Assembly (NCBI GenBank): GCA_945877505.1
Contig: CAMDWT010000015.1
Location: 1 to 41,300, forward strand
Direction: 5' to 3'
DNA length: 41,300 nucleotides
Source: Crenothrix polyspora
GTDB taxonomy: Bacteria; Pseudomonadota; Gammaproteobacteria; Methylococcales; Methylomonadaceae
Each line of letters opens with the position of its first letter. Positions within the stretch are counted from its first letter, which is position 1. Shown piece after piece: positions 7,999 through 17,005 of the stretch. The notes under the pieces were generated by a model. The model was not told the DNA's origin, ran no database searches, and saw only the letters and a list, made by a program, of their open reading frames with translations. Position numbers and translations under genes: made by a program.

Positions 7999-9599
7999 TA
8001 TTTTGCCCCTTTTAGTTGTTGGGCATTTTCAAATTCGTCAGGCGAAAGACCCCGTGTCATATATTTAACACGGCCATGAGAGAAAAGCCCTGCGGGGCTC
8101 TCCATAGGAATGGAGGCTATTTTAGCTAAAGAAGTTGAGTCATAAACAACGACTTCATCACCACTATAGCCCGCACTAACATATAAGAATTTACCATCAG
8201 CGCTGTATTCAGGAAAATAGGCGTGACCACCCACATCTAAGGTTTTGATAACCTCCAGTGATTTTTTGTCGATCAACTGAATGGTGCGCGCGCGCGTGTC
8301 TTTAGAAATAATATCTACAGCTACATACGGGGCATTGGCATGGGCTGCAGGGGATTCTGTGCCGCCAGAAACAGGGACTTGCTTAACCACTTCCATTTTA
8401 TCTAGGTCCCAGACGCTGACGACCATTTTATCGCAATCGCCAAAGTTAGTGCCAAACCCTAAGGTACGGCCGTCAACTTCAACAGCGGCACCGCCACCAA
8501 CATGTGGGACGCAGCCGGCTTCCAGTTTCTTGATAATTTTTCGTTCTTTTAAATCAATGGCGGTGACAATGCTGTCAACATAAGAGGCCACCATTAACTT
8601 GCTACCACCATGGGATAAAAAGGCGTCATGTAGATGTCGACCTACATTTTCAATTTTGGTAACAGGAAAGCCGTCTTTTAAATCAACCACCCAGACTTGA
8701 CCAGCATTTTCCAGAGCAATAGCAAAGATATCAGCGAAGGGTGTGCCGATAATCATGCCTGAATCTGACGATACCATTTTTCCGTCTGGATCTATGCCTT
8801 CTAGATCGAAGGTTTTTAAGGGTTCTAGTGTTTGTGCATCAAGAATAACAGCATTATGTGGCACATAAGATCCGGCCATAATGTATTTACCGTCTCGTGA
8901 AACACCCAATCCCGGTCCATTGAAGCCGGTTTTAACACTACGGACGATTTGCATGGAGTACAAGTCGACTTTAAAGATTTCTGCCGTATCATTTTTTACA
9001 TAAGCCCAGCGTGGATTTGCCGGATCATAGTCAATAATATGCGCCGCCGTTCCTGTTGGAATTTCGCCTATTATTTGATGGGTAACACTATTGATAAAAA
9101 TCGCTTTTGATCCAGTGCCACGGCCATATTTTCCACGTGCTGCAACACCAATAATATTATTAATATCGTCTATGGCATAAGTAGGTTTAGCGGGTAGAGT
9201 CGTTTCATCTTTAACGTAAACTTTTACGGAGGCTTTAATATCCTCAATAGTCCATTTTGGGTTAGCTAATTTGGGCGTGCTTTGTAAATGTTTAACTAAG
9301 CCACGAATTTCATCATCCGATAAGCGACCGTAAAACGGAGGCATTAACGTATCAAAACTGCCTGTCATAATAAGGCTACGCAACGAAGTAGGGCTACGAC
9401 CTTTTAAAGACTCTGAATTTAATGCTGGCGCAATAAACCCACCACGGTCTGAGCCATGGCAACTGGCGCAGTTATCCTCGTAGAGGGTATGCATAGCGTT
9501 GAGCTTATCATCAGAACTTGCTGGATGGCTTATCGGTAAAAGAAGGACGGCTAAGCTAGTAATGATCCGTTTAGAAAGAAGCTTTTTTATTATTTTCAT
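7998..9599 (-). CDS. nirS: Cytochrome cd1 protein, nitrite reductase NirS-like (NirN-like features)
   Basis: Periplasmic protein with a heme c domain and an eight-bladed heme d1 propeller. NirS reduces nitrite to NO; its relative NirN is a dihydro-heme d1 dehydrogenase. I chose ATG 9599, preceded by GGAG at 9 nt, over a TTG at 9629; this gives 533 residues with a signal peptide (about 1-29). Heme c: C44, C47, H48, Met86. Likely d1 proximal ligand H187 (TGTAAHI). H324 (LHDAFLSH) and H366 (CVPHVGGG) match the two NirS catalytic histidines. The last blades (GGHAYFPEYSADG, H459) and tail (MESPAGLF) look more like NirN/NirF. Position at the head of the cluster favours NirS. Family membership is sure; the NirS call is not. 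Confidence 0.7.
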   Translation of the reverse strand: MKIIKKLLSKRIITSLAVLLLPISHPASSDDKLNAMHTLYEDNCASCHGSDRGGFIAPALNSESLKGRSPTSLRSLIMTGSFDTLMPPFYGRLSDDEIRGLVKHLQSTPKLANPKWTIEDIKASVKVYVKDETTLPAKPTYAIDDINNIIGVAARGKYGRGTGSKAIFINSVTHQIIGEIPTGTAAHIIDYDPANPRWAYVKNDTAEIFKVDLYSMQIVRSVKTGFNGPGLGVSRDGKYIMAGSYVPHNAVILDAQTLEPLKTFDLEGIDPDGKMVSSDSGMIIGTPFADIFAIALENAGQVWVVDLKDGFPVTKIENVGRHLHDAFLSHGGSKLMVASYVDSIVTAIDLKERKIIKKLEAGCVPHVGGGAAVEVDGRTLGFGTNFGDCDKMVVSVWDLDKMEVVKQVPVSGGTESPAAHANAPYVAVDIISKDTRARTIQLIDKKSLEVIKTLDVGGHAYFPEYSADGKFLYVSAGYSGDEVVVYDSTSLAKIASIPMESPAGLFSHGRVKYMTRGLSPDEFENAQQLKGAK

Positions 9600-9699
9600 T
9601 ATTAATAACTCCAGATGGTGTTGAATCAATATTATCTTGTCTCATCGAAAAGCTCAAGTTTGATTTTAGCGTGTTATTTTATCTTCAATAAAAGACAAT

Positions 9700-11001
9700 T
9701 TACGTCGATTTACCATGATTTTCAGGAATATTTCGCATTTTTGAACCTGTATAAAGCTGCCGTGGTCGGCCAATTTTTTGATCGGGATCTGCAATCATTT
9801 CATCCCAATGCGCTATCCAGCCTACGGTTCTGCCCATTGCAAATAGAGCAGTAAACATATTACTCGGAATGCCTAAGGCATGAAAAACAATGCCTGAATA
9901 AAAGTCGACATTAGGATAGAGTTTTTTCTCAATAAAGTAAGGGTCTTCAAGGGCTATGCGTTCAAGTTCAAGGGCTAATTTGAATAAGGGATCATCATGC
10001 AAGCCAAGTTCTGTAAGGACTTCATGACAGGTTGCACGCATTAATTTGGCGCGGGGATCATGATTTTTATAAACGCGGTGACCAAAACCCATCAGTCTAA
10101 AGGCGTCGTTTTTGTCTTTTGCTTTGGCAATATAACTGGGGATACGTGAAACATCAGCAATTTCTTTAAGCATATTAAGAACAGCTTCATTAGCGCCACC
10201 GTGCGCGGCGCCCCAAAGACAGGCAATACCCGAAGTTATGCAGGCATAAGGGTTAGCGCCACTGGAACCTGCAAGGCGAACAGTTGACGTTGATGCATTT
10301 TGCTCATGATCGGCATGGAGAATTAAGATTCTATCCAATGCACGCACTAAGACGGGATTAGGCACGAAATCATCGCAAGGGGTAGCAAGCATCATACGCA
10401 TAAAATTTTCCACATAACTTAGTTTGTTCTGTGGATACATAAAGGGCAAACCTGTGCTGTATTTGTGACACATGGCGGCAATCGTAGGTACTTTGGCTAT
10501 TAATCGTATAGCACTGATGTCTCGATCTTTTTTAGATTTTATGTCGAGTGCATCATGATAAAAGGCCGACAACGCGCCCACTACACCGACCATAATGGCC
10601 ATTGGATGCGCATCACGTCTGAAACCTTTGAAGAAATTGGTCAGTTGGTCGTGCACCATTGTGTGAATAGTAATGGTACTTTGAAAATCGAGTAGTTCAG
10701 TGCTTGAGGGTAACTCACCATTTAGCAATAAATAACAAACTTCAAGAAAAGTACATTTTTCTGCGAGTTGTTCGATCGGATAGCCACGGTATAGCAAAAT
10801 ACCTGCTTCACCATCAATGTAAGTAATCGTTGAGCTGCAACTAGCGGTAGAGGTGAAGCCGGGGTCGTAAGTAAACATGCCCGTTTGTTTATACAAGGTC
10901 TCTACATCTATTACATCCGGCCCCGTGGTTCCAGATAAAATCGGTAACTCACATAAGGTATGCGTATTTTCATTTAAGATCAGACTGCGTTTATGGGTCA
11001 T
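9700..11001 (-). CDS. gltA: Citrate synthase (type II)
   Basis: Condenses acetyl-CoA and oxaloacetate to citrate. The 433 residues match the hexameric, NADH-sensitive type II family of gammaproteobacteria. Catalytic residues are visible: H267 ([11 protein letters not shown]), H308 (GFGHRVYK) and D366 (PNVDFYSG). The N-terminal region about 5-60 with [12 protein letters not shown] and [13 protein letters not shown] is typical of this class. It is the last gene of a same-strand series zwf-edd-eda-gltA, 157 nt downstream of eda, so it may have its own promoter or be partly co-transcribed. Its context suggests that pyruvate from the Entner-Doudoroff route is fed towards the TCA cycle. Confidence 0.95.
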   Translation of the reverse strand: MTHKRSLILNENTHTLCELPILSGTTGPDVIDVETLYKQTGMFTYDPGFTSTASCSSTITYIDGEAGILLYRGYPIEQLAEKCTFLEVCYLLLNGELPSSTELLDFQSTITIHTMVHDQLTNFFKGFRRDAHPMAIMVGVVGALSAFYHDALDIKSKKDRDISAIRLIAKVPTIAAMCHKYSTGLPFMYPQNKLSYVENFMRMMLATPCDDFVPNPVLVRALDRILILHADHEQNASTSTVRLAGSSGANPYACITSGIACLWGAAHGGANEAVLNMLKEIADVSRIPSYIAKAKDKNDAFRLMGFGHRVYKNHDPRAKLMRATCHEVLTELGLHDDPLFKLALELERIALEDPYFIEKKLYPNVDFYSGIVFHALGIPSNMFTALFAMGRTVGWIAHWDEMIADPDQKIGRPRQLYTGSKMRNIPENHGKST

Positions 11002-11081
11002 GTTTTTCTCTTAAGTTTAAAAACAAAGGCTATTTTTTAGAGCCTAGTGCTTAGTTATTTACCGTGTGGAGTGAAGAGTCG

Positions 11082-11117
11082 TTAGTCGCACTAAGCGCTA
11101 CGCTAGAGGGCGACTAA
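11082..11117. repeat. Nested inverted repeat in the eda-gltA gap
   Basis: TTAGTCGC (11082-11089) pairs perfectly with GCGACTAA (11110-11117), and a small AGCG-CTA-CGCT hairpin sits inside the loop. There is no T-tract, so it looks more like an mRNA processing/stability structure or an operator than an intrinsic terminator. Confidence 0.45.
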
Positions 11118-11158
11118 ATTAATCCAAAAGAATAAAATCAACTAAGAATTAAAACGAC

Positions 11159-11809
11159 TTAGATCTGTCCAGCATTTGCAATGGCTAGTCTTGCCAATTC
11201 AGTCACTTTAGCCCAGTTTTTAGATTTAACGGCATCGGCGGGAACAAGCCATGAGCCACCAACACAGGCAACATTACTAAGTTTTAAATAAGCCGCGTAA
11301 TTTTCAGGAGAAATTCCACCGGTAGGGCAAAAGGTCACTGAAGGAATGGGGCCAGCGATAGATTTAAGCATGGGTATTCCACCGGCCGCTTCAGCAGGGA
11401 AAAATTTGAAATGATCCAAGCCATATTCGATGCCCAGCATTAATTCTGACAAGCTTGATATGCCAGGGATTAAGGCAATAGAGCCTTCTTTTGCAGCGGC
11501 TAGTAAGGTGGGTGTTAAGCCTGGACTAATTGCAAAAACAGCGCCTGCGGCTTCAGCCGCTTTTAATTGTTCAGGCGTAGTGATGGTTCCAGCACCCACA
11601 ATCGCATTTTTAACTTCCTGGCTAATCAGTCTGATGGCTTCTAGCGCTATGGGTGTACGTAGGGTGATTTCTAGTACTCTAATGCCTCCTTCAACAAGCG
11701 CTCTTGCTAGAGGCACAGCATCTTCAAGGTTTTGAATAACCATAACAGGCATCACAGGGCCGGCATTTAAAACATCTGTAGGTTGTATTTTCCAGTTATT
11801 TGAACTCAT
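11159..11809 (-). CDS. eda: 2-keto-3-deoxy-6-phosphogluconate (KDPG/KHG) aldolase
   Basis: Class I aldolase that splits KDPG to pyruvate and glyceraldehyde 3-phosphate, the last step of the Entner-Doudoroff pathway; many members also act on 4-hydroxy-2-oxoglutarate. The 216 residues are normal for the family. Key residues: E47 in LEITLRT, R51, the glycine-rich VGAGTI, and Schiff-base K135 in [12 protein letters not shown]. It lies 113 nt downstream of edd on the same strand. In ribulose-monophosphate methylotrophs this aldolase serves one of the cleavage branches that return pyruvate from fixed formaldehyde. Confidence 0.95.
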   Translation of the reverse strand: MSSNNWKIQPTDVLNAGPVMPVMVIQNLEDAVPLARALVEGGIRVLEITLRTPIALEAIRLISQEVKNAIVGAGTITTPEQLKAAEAAGAVFAISPGLTPTLLAAAKEGSIALIPGISSLSELMLGIEYGLDHFKFFPAEAAGGIPMLKSIAGPIPSVTFCPTGGISPENYAAYLKLSNVACVGGSWLVPADAVKSKNWAKVTELARLAIANAGQI

Positions 11810-11922
11810 CGCTTTACTCAGTTAGTTGTTTAATCGAAAGGGTGCGTGTTGTATTCGACTAAATAATAAAAATAGTGGGTCAGCCTTAGATAAGAACTAA
11901 CCCAAGTTAATATAGTGGGATT

Positions 11923-13743
11923 TTAATCAACCAGAAATAGATTTGATGCGCCAGTTTCTGCAGAAGATGCACCTAAACGGAAACCTCCAAACATTTCACG
12001 TCCCATTCCATAATGATGATTTTTTGATGAGTTGGGGATAGGGATGCGAGCATTAAATTCCGCTTCTTCAATGAGGACATTAATATGTCCAGTTTGTAGG
12101 TTCATGTAAATGATATCGCCAGTACGTACTTTGGCTAAAGGTCCGCCTGATTCACATTCAGGACACATGTGAATGGCTGACGGGACTTTTCCTGAAGCGC
12201 CTGACATGCGGCCGTCAGTGACCAGTGCAACCTTAAAACCTTTGTCTTGTAAAACACCTAAGGGTGGCGTCAGTTTATGCAATTCGGGCATGCCGTTAGA
12301 ACGGGGTCCTTGAAAGCGTAAAACGGCAATAAAATCTTTTTCTAATTCACCGCGTTTAAAAGCAGCCAACATATCTTCTTGATCATCGAAGACGATGGCA
12401 GGCGCTTCTACAATTTGATGTTCAGGTGATACCGCTGATAATTTAGAGATACCTCGACCTAAATTGCCATGCATGACATGTAAACCACCACCGGTTGCAA
12501 AGGGTTTTTCGACGGTGCAGAGAACAGCGGGGTCTAACGATGTTTCAGGGACAGGTTCCCATATTAATTTGTTATCAATAAGCTTGGGTTCTTGGCAGTA
12601 ATTGTTCATCCCACGCTGATCAGCAACCGTTATAATATCTTCATGTAAAAGACCGTTTCTTAATAGTTCAGCAATTAAGACGCCCATGCCACCGGCTGCT
12701 TGGAAATGGTTAACGTCAGCTGGACCATTGGGGTATATTTTAGTGATTAAAGGAACCGCTTTAGAGAGCTTATCAAAATCATCCCAGTTAAGAATAATGC
12801 CTGATGCTCTAGCTATGGCGATCAAATGCATCGTGTGATTGGTTGATCCACCGGTAGCTAACAAGCCAACAACGGCGTTGACAATGGCTTTTTCAGAAAC
12901 CATGTGCGCTATCGGACGATAGTCGTTACCTAGGGCCGTAAATTTTAAAACTTGTTTAGCGGCCGCTATGGTTAACTCTTCCCGTAAAGGTGTATAAGGA
13001 TTGATAAAGGAACTGCCAGGCAAATGTAAGCCCATTATTTCCATCATCATTTGATTGCTGTTTGCCGTTCCGTAAAAAGTACATGTTCCGGGGCTGTGAT
13101 ACGATGCAGATTCTGCTTCAAGTAGCTCTTTACGGCCTATTTTACCCATCGCGTAATCTTGGCGAGCCCGCGATTTTTCTTTGTTGGTAAGGCCGCTAGG
13201 CATGGGGCCGGCAGGGATAAATAAGGCAGGTAAGTGACCAAAGCTAAGGGCGCCAATGAGTAAGCCAGGGACAATCTTGTCACAAACACCTAAATAAAGA
13301 GCGCCATCAAACATGTTGTGGCTCATGCCAATCGCGGTTGTCATGGCAATTAAGTCACGACTAAACAAGGATAGTTCCATGCCTGGTTGGCCTTGGGTAA
13401 TGCCGTCACACATAGCAGGAACGCCACCAGCAACTTGAGCAACGCCGCCGGCTTCTCGTATGGCCGATTTAATTAAATCAGGTGCGTTTTTGTAAGGTTC
13501 ATGAGCAGAGAGCATATCATTGTAAGAAGTAATGATAGCAATATTGGCTTTTTGATTGCCGGTTAAGTCTGCTTTTTCAGTGGCGCTACAGGCAGCAAAG
13601 CCATGGGCTAAGTTACCACAGCCCATACCTGAACGGATTGGACCTTTTTTTGCGATAGCATCAATATAATTAAGGTAAGCTGAGCGGCTTTTATAGCTAC
13701 GGTCAATAATTTCTTGGGTTACTTTGTCGATCACGGGATGCAT
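11923..13743 (-). CDS. edd: 6-phosphogluconate dehydratase
   Basis: Iron-sulfur enzyme of the IlvD/Edd family converting 6-phosphogluconate to KDPG. The 606 residues match Edd. Visible signatures: [12 protein letters not shown], the IlvD/Edd stretch [20 protein letters not shown], and cysteines at GVCDK and [15 protein letters not shown] that are expected to bind the [4Fe-4S] cluster, plus [19 protein letters not shown] near the C-terminus. The length and the 6-phosphogluconate context separate it from dihydroxyacid dehydratase IlvD. It begins 36 nt after zwf and is followed by eda, so the three enzymes form one route. Confidence 0.95.
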   Translation of the reverse strand: MHPVIDKVTQEIIDRSYKSRSAYLNYIDAIAKKGPIRSGMGCGNLAHGFAACSATEKADLTGNQKANIAIITSYNDMLSAHEPYKNAPDLIKSAIREAGGVAQVAGGVPAMCDGITQGQPGMELSLFSRDLIAMTTAIGMSHNMFDGALYLGVCDKIVPGLLIGALSFGHLPALFIPAGPMPSGLTNKEKSRARQDYAMGKIGRKELLEAESASYHSPGTCTFYGTANSNQMMMEIMGLHLPGSSFINPYTPLREELTIAAAKQVLKFTALGNDYRPIAHMVSEKAIVNAVVGLLATGGSTNHTMHLIAIARASGIILNWDDFDKLSKAVPLITKIYPNGPADVNHFQAAGGMGVLIAELLRNGLLHEDIITVADQRGMNNYCQEPKLIDNKLIWEPVPETSLDPAVLCTVEKPFATGGGLHVMHGNLGRGISKLSAVSPEHQIVEAPAIVFDDQEDMLAAFKRGELEKDFIAVLRFQGPRSNGMPELHKLTPPLGVLQDKGFKVALVTDGRMSGASGKVPSAIHMCPECESGGPLAKVRTGDIIYMNLQTGHINVLIEEAEFNARIPIPNSSKNHHYGMGREMFGGFRLGASSAETGASNLFLVD

Positions 13744-13779
13744 TTATTTTTCCTGGTTTATGTTTACACGGAGAATTTG

Positions 13780-15249
13780 TTATTCTTCCCAAGCTCGTCC
13801 ATCTCTGGCAATGAGTGCGACTGAGGCAACGGGTCCCCAAGTGCCTGCAGAATAGGGTTTAGGTGCATCTTTGTAATGATGCCAAGCGTTTTGAATTGAA
13901 TCAACCCACGTCCACGCTTGTTCAATTTCTTCGCGGCTAAGAAAAAGTGTTGGGTTGCCGCGCATGGCTTCTAAAACTAATTTCTCATAACCACCAAAAA
14001 TACGGCTTTCTTTAAAAGTATCAGAAAAGCTTAAATCGAGTTTGGTCTTTTTTAATTTAATATGCTCATCAATCCCTGGGATTTTATTAAGCATTTCAAT
14101 TTCTACACCTTCATTAGGTTGCAGATGAATGATGAGTTTATTAGGCGGCAGATCACGGAAGCTATCTTTGAAAATATTGTGGGGTAATTGTTTAAAGTAA
14201 ACCACAATTTCAGTTCTTTTACTGGTTAAACGTTTACCTGTACGTAAGTAAAAAGGAACGCCCGCCCATCGCCAATTATCGATATCAACGCGTAAGGCGA
14301 CGAAACTTTCTGTGGTGCTTTCAGTGTTAGCACCTTCTTCTTCCAGGTAACCGGGTACGGCAGACCCTTTAATATAGCCAGCACTGTATTGCCCGCGGAC
14401 TGTTTTTTCTTCAACGTTTTGGATAGTAATAGGGCGGAGTGCTTTAAGAACTTTTATCTTTTCGTTGTGGATGCTTTCTGCTTCGAGATTAACTGGGGGC
14501 TCCATAGCAATAAACGTCAAGATTTGTAAAAGATGATTTTGCACCATATCACGTAATTGACCCGTTTTATCGAAATAATCCCAACGACCTTCAATCCCCA
14601 CTTCTTCGGCAACAGTAATCTGTATGTGATCGATGGTGTTATGGTTCCAGTTAGTTGTGAAGATTGAATTGGCAAAACGTAGGGCTAATAAATTTAATAC
14701 CGTTTCTTTTCCTAAGTAATGATCAATGCGGTAAACCTGTTTTTCAGTAAAGACACTAGCCACCACATCATTAATTTCTTTAGATGAATTTAAATCATGG
14801 CCAATGGGTTTTTCCATAACCATGCGAGATGTTTCAGTTAAAACACCGGATTTTGCGAGGCCTTGGCAAATATTTTTAAATAAAAAGGGCGATACCGCAA
14901 AATAATTGACCATGATCCTAGATTTTTGATCAATGACGGCGTTTAGTTGTTTATATTGTTCAGCTTGTGTCAGATCAATTTTTAAGTAAGAAAGTCTGGC
15001 TGAAAATCGCTCCCAAACACTATTATCAATTTCATCACTTAAAAAATCCTGAAGGCTCTTTTGTGCTATTTGAATAAAATCTGAACTCTTGATGTCGTGT
15101 AAATCGACGCCAATGATGCGCGTATCGGGTTCAAGAAAATTGGCATTATCAAGGCGATATAAAGAAATAATAAGCTTGCGTTTCGAAAGATCACCCAGCG
15201 CACCATAAATGACTAAATCACAGGGTTTAAATGTATTTTTGGCTTTCAT
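13780..15249 (-). CDS. zwf: Glucose-6-phosphate 1-dehydrogenase
   Basis: Oxidises glucose 6-phosphate to 6-phosphogluconolactone with NAD(P)+. The 489 residues are normal. The N-terminal Rossmann motif is GALGDLSKRKL, and the substrate/active-site signature RIDHYLGKE covers residues 174-182 (D176, H177, K181). The C-terminal domain ends with FGYEKL-type and WTWVD elements. It is first in the zwf-edd-eda series. No 6-phosphogluconolactonase (pgl) or gnd gene is next to it, so the lactone step must be encoded elsewhere or occur spontaneously. In methanotrophs this enzyme also provides NADPH and supports cyclic formaldehyde oxidation. Confidence 0.95.
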   Translation of the reverse strand: MKAKNTFKPCDLVIYGALGDLSKRKLIISLYRLDNANFLEPDTRIIGVDLHDIKSSDFIQIAQKSLQDFLSDEIDNSVWERFSARLSYLKIDLTQAEQYKQLNAVIDQKSRIMVNYFAVSPFLFKNICQGLAKSGVLTETSRMVMEKPIGHDLNSSKEINDVVASVFTEKQVYRIDHYLGKETVLNLLALRFANSIFTTNWNHNTIDHIQITVAEEVGIEGRWDYFDKTGQLRDMVQNHLLQILTFIAMEPPVNLEAESIHNEKIKVLKALRPITIQNVEEKTVRGQYSAGYIKGSAVPGYLEEEGANTESTTESFVALRVDIDNWRWAGVPFYLRTGKRLTSKRTEIVVYFKQLPHNIFKDSFRDLPPNKLIIHLQPNEGVEIEMLNKIPGIDEHIKLKKTKLDLSFSDTFKESRIFGGYEKLVLEAMRGNPTLFLSREEIEQAWTWVDSIQNAWHHYKDAPKPYSAGTWGPVASVALIARDGRAWEE

Positions 15250-15778
15250 AGGTTTGTAGTTGATTAAAAAAATATAGGCTTAAATAATGAAAAACGAAGA
15301 GTGCAATCGACGATTAATGCCTTATTATCGCAGAATTTGTTGCAACATTCTGTATTGATTGACGGTTGTGGTCGGGCAACTATATTTAGGAGCAGTTGAG
15401 AAATGAATTTACATTAATATTTTTTATAACCCTAATTGATATCAAGATAAAACCAGGGCGGTAAGCTGTTAATTTTTTTATTATCAGAAGATTTATAGTG
15501 GGATTAAATGTATTTTTAAATGCAATCGTGTTTGTAAGTAAAAATAAACTTATTTAATAAGAGGTTCACAAATTAATGTAGAAATAATAAGCAAGGATTG
15601 CCGTGTTTTTCTCTGAATTAAATTTTTTTAAGCGAAATAACTCATAAATTTTTTAAAAATTGCTGTTGTATTTTTACAAAAACAATAATGAGTCAGGCTG
15701 TTTTTGAACGCAGTTGCTTTCTATTTTGGCAGTTATTATAGGCAGACTTGTTATGAGTTTACTCAATAGATTAGGGTT
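15250..15778. other. AT-rich non-coding stretch upstream of zwf
   Basis: About 530 nt with no ORF that I can support on either strand. It must contain the zwf promoter (minus strand), but I could not pick a convincing -35/-10 pair. Its right part leads into the conserved element of the small plus-strand gene at 15907. Confidence 0.5.
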
Positions 15779-15906
15779 GTTGTGGGAATGCAACTGTCTT
15801 TTTTTTGACACTTTTTTTGGATATTACCAACAAATTATTTACTTGTTTTGCTGCATATTCAGGAGGAATATTATCAACACCCATTAATAATTTAGGTCGT
15901 CAATTT
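15779..15906 (+). promoter_or_regulatory. Conserved 5' element of small-protein gene, copy 1
   Basis: GTTG-N8-CAAC (15779-15794), then 66 nt, then the perfect Shine-Dalgarno-like AGGAGGA (15861-15867), then 39 nt, then ATG 15907. Copy 2 (33713-33840, minus) has the same elements at exactly the same distances. The last 28 nt before the purine-rich motif agree at 22 positions, including CTTGTTTTG and TATTC. The purine-rich motif is too far from the ATG to act as its ribosome site, so a leader RNA or an upstream mini-ORF is possible. Confidence 0.55.
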
Positions 15907-16038
15907 ATGAAAATTATAAAATCTTTAATTTTATTTGCGTCTCTGTTTGCCATTGCTGGTGCAGCCTTTTTTCAATTGTTAGTTTTACTCGGTAACAAGC
16001 TAACTTTTAAGCAGAGCTATAGACATCAAGTGCTTTGA
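15907..16038 (+). CDS. Small single-span membrane protein, 43 aa, copy 1
   Basis: I do not recognise the family. The 43 residues start MKIIKSLILFASLFAIAGAA, form one hydrophobic span (about 4-28), and end in a polar basic tail KQSYRHQVL. A second protein of the same length at 33581-33712 (minus) matches at 18 of 43 positions, including LF-IAGAA, QL, N30, KQ, RH and the final Leu. The frame is open upstream to a TTG at 15805, but copy 2 has stops there, so I chose ATG 15907. It could be a membrane-inserted regulator, a toxin-like peptide or a complex subunit. It converges on fae across a shared hairpin. It is real mainly because it has a paralogue. Confidence 0.6.
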   Translation: MKIIKSLILFASLFAIAGAAFFQLLVLLGNKLTFKQSYRHQVL

Positions 16039-16112
16039 TATCTTTAAGGGTATTTTGTTTGCTAATGGTCTAGGTGATTGGTTTTTGTTTCACGTTTTTA
16101 ATTATTTCAGGC

Positions 16113-16138
16113 AAAAAAATACCTTAGCAAGGCTAAGG
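16113..16138 (-). terminator. Intrinsic terminator of fae
   Basis: On the minus strand CCTTAGC-CTT-GCTAAGG forms a perfect 7-bp stem (16122-16138) followed by a run of seven T (16113-16119), 22 nt after the fae stop. On the plus strand it is followed by CATTTTGGG, so it may also stop the convergent small-protein transcript, less efficiently. Confidence 0.88.
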
Positions 16139-16160
16139 CATTTTGGGTGCGTATTTTAAC

Positions 16161-16739
16161 TTAAGCTTCTGATTCGTTGTTAACAGCGAATGGATGTAAA
16201 GCTGTTGATTTGGCAGCAACAACTTCTGCAGCACAAGGTGAGCCAGAAATGGCACGTTTAAGGGCTTCTTTAGTCGCTTCATAGTTGAATTTTTCAATCA
16301 ACGAGTCGTCTTCAGCTTGCCAATGTATAAAAACACCTACACAAATGAATAGATCATCTGCCTCATCTGCTGGGATAGTACCGTCTTCTACACAATCAGC
16401 GACAGCCATGGCAACGCCGCGTTGGGCAGGGCCAAACATTTGGAGTGCTTGCTTAGAGCCTTTGATGGTTACTTTATTAAATAAAATAGTTGCTGGCTTA
16501 ACCATCAGATTAGGTGCAATAACCGCTAATAAAGTAGAAAATCCGTGTTTATTATTGGTTAATGCGTTGGCAAATGCATACTCTGCAACTGAGCCTCTCG
16601 GTCCAACAATTAAATCAATATGTGCAATCTCATTGCCTTCACCGAATAAAGATTCACCCACACATAATTTATTTACAGTTGCTCTAGTTGAATATTCTCC
16701 TGTGCAGAAGAAATTGGAAATGTAGTCCAATATTGACAC
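16161..16739 (-). CDS. fae: Formaldehyde-activating enzyme Fae
   Basis: Condenses formaldehyde with tetrahydromethanopterin to methylene-H4MPT, the entry of the H4MPT-linked formaldehyde oxidation route in methylotrophs; cytoplasmic. The core matches canonical Fae: [12 protein letters not shown] with catalytic H40, [54 protein letters not shown] and HPFA. The 192-residue protein has about 18 extra N-terminal residues and a short acidic tail. The start is GTG 16739, with AAGGGGAT eight nt upstream. It stands alone with its own terminator, divergent from a probable small RNA. Methylotrophs often carry several fae paralogues; whether this is the main one cannot be told here. Confidence 0.93.
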   Translation of the reverse strand: MSILDYISNFFCTGEYSTRATVNKLCVGESLFGEGNEIAHIDLIVGPRGSVAEYAFANALTNNKHGFSTLLAVIAPNLMVKPATILFNKVTIKGSKQALQMFGPAQRGVAMAVADCVEDGTIPADEADDLFICVGVFIHWQAEDDSLIEKFNYEATKEALKRAISGSPCAAEVVAAKSTALHPFAVNNESEA

Positions 16740-16772
16740 TTATGTATCCCCTTAATTTTTAAATATAATGAA

Positions 16773-16792
16773 TGCCATTATTTAAAATGGCA
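16773..16792. promoter_or_regulatory. 20-bp palindrome in the fae leader
   Basis: TGCCATT-ATTTAA-AATGGCA is a perfect inverted repeat, 34-53 nt upstream of the fae GTG. It may be an operator or a leader hairpin affecting fae mRNA; the sequence alone does not decide. Confidence 0.4.
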
Positions 16793-16945
16793 GAAAAACC
16801 TAGTAAACCTCCTGTATTTGACCATGTTTACCTTTAGATACCTAGCATAAAAACTATTCATAATAGATATCAGAGCTAGTTTGTGAAGTATAAAGTGGGG
16901 GAGGGTCACTAATTATGGAGGGTGTGATGCTGATCTAAATAAACG

Positions 16946-16964
16946 GTGTGACAAATTGTCGCAC
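16946..16964. promoter_or_regulatory. 19-bp odd-centred palindrome upstream of the small-RNA promoter
   Basis: GTGTGACAA-A-TTGTCGCAC matches at 8 of 9 paired positions. It has the form TGTGA-N7-TCGCA, one base wider than a CRP site. It ends 6 nt before the predicted -35 (16971), a position suited to a transcription factor. Confidence 0.4.
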
Positions 16965-16970
16965 TTTTTA

Positions 16971-16999
16971 TAGACAGTGTTGTTTCTTTGAGGTAAAAT
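16971..16999 (+). promoter_or_regulatory. Sigma70-type promoter of the probable small RNA
   Basis: TAGACA (16971-16976), a 17-nt spacer, and TAAAAT (16994-16999), each one mismatch from consensus. The -10 is embedded in the odd palindrome GGTAAA-A-TTTACC (16992-17004). A start near 17006 is predicted. Confidence 0.5.
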
Positions 17000-17005
17000 T
17001 TACCC

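Noticed and set aside
9600-9699. FNR/DNR-type site (TTGAT-N4-ATCAA) upstream of the cd1 gene
   Set aside because: Only partial matches such as TTGAATCAA and TCAAGTTTGA are present; none has correct spacing.
15805-16038. Longer 77-residue version of small protein copy 1 starting at TTG 15805
   Set aside because: The paralogous locus has stop codons in the same register, and the proteins match only from the ATG.
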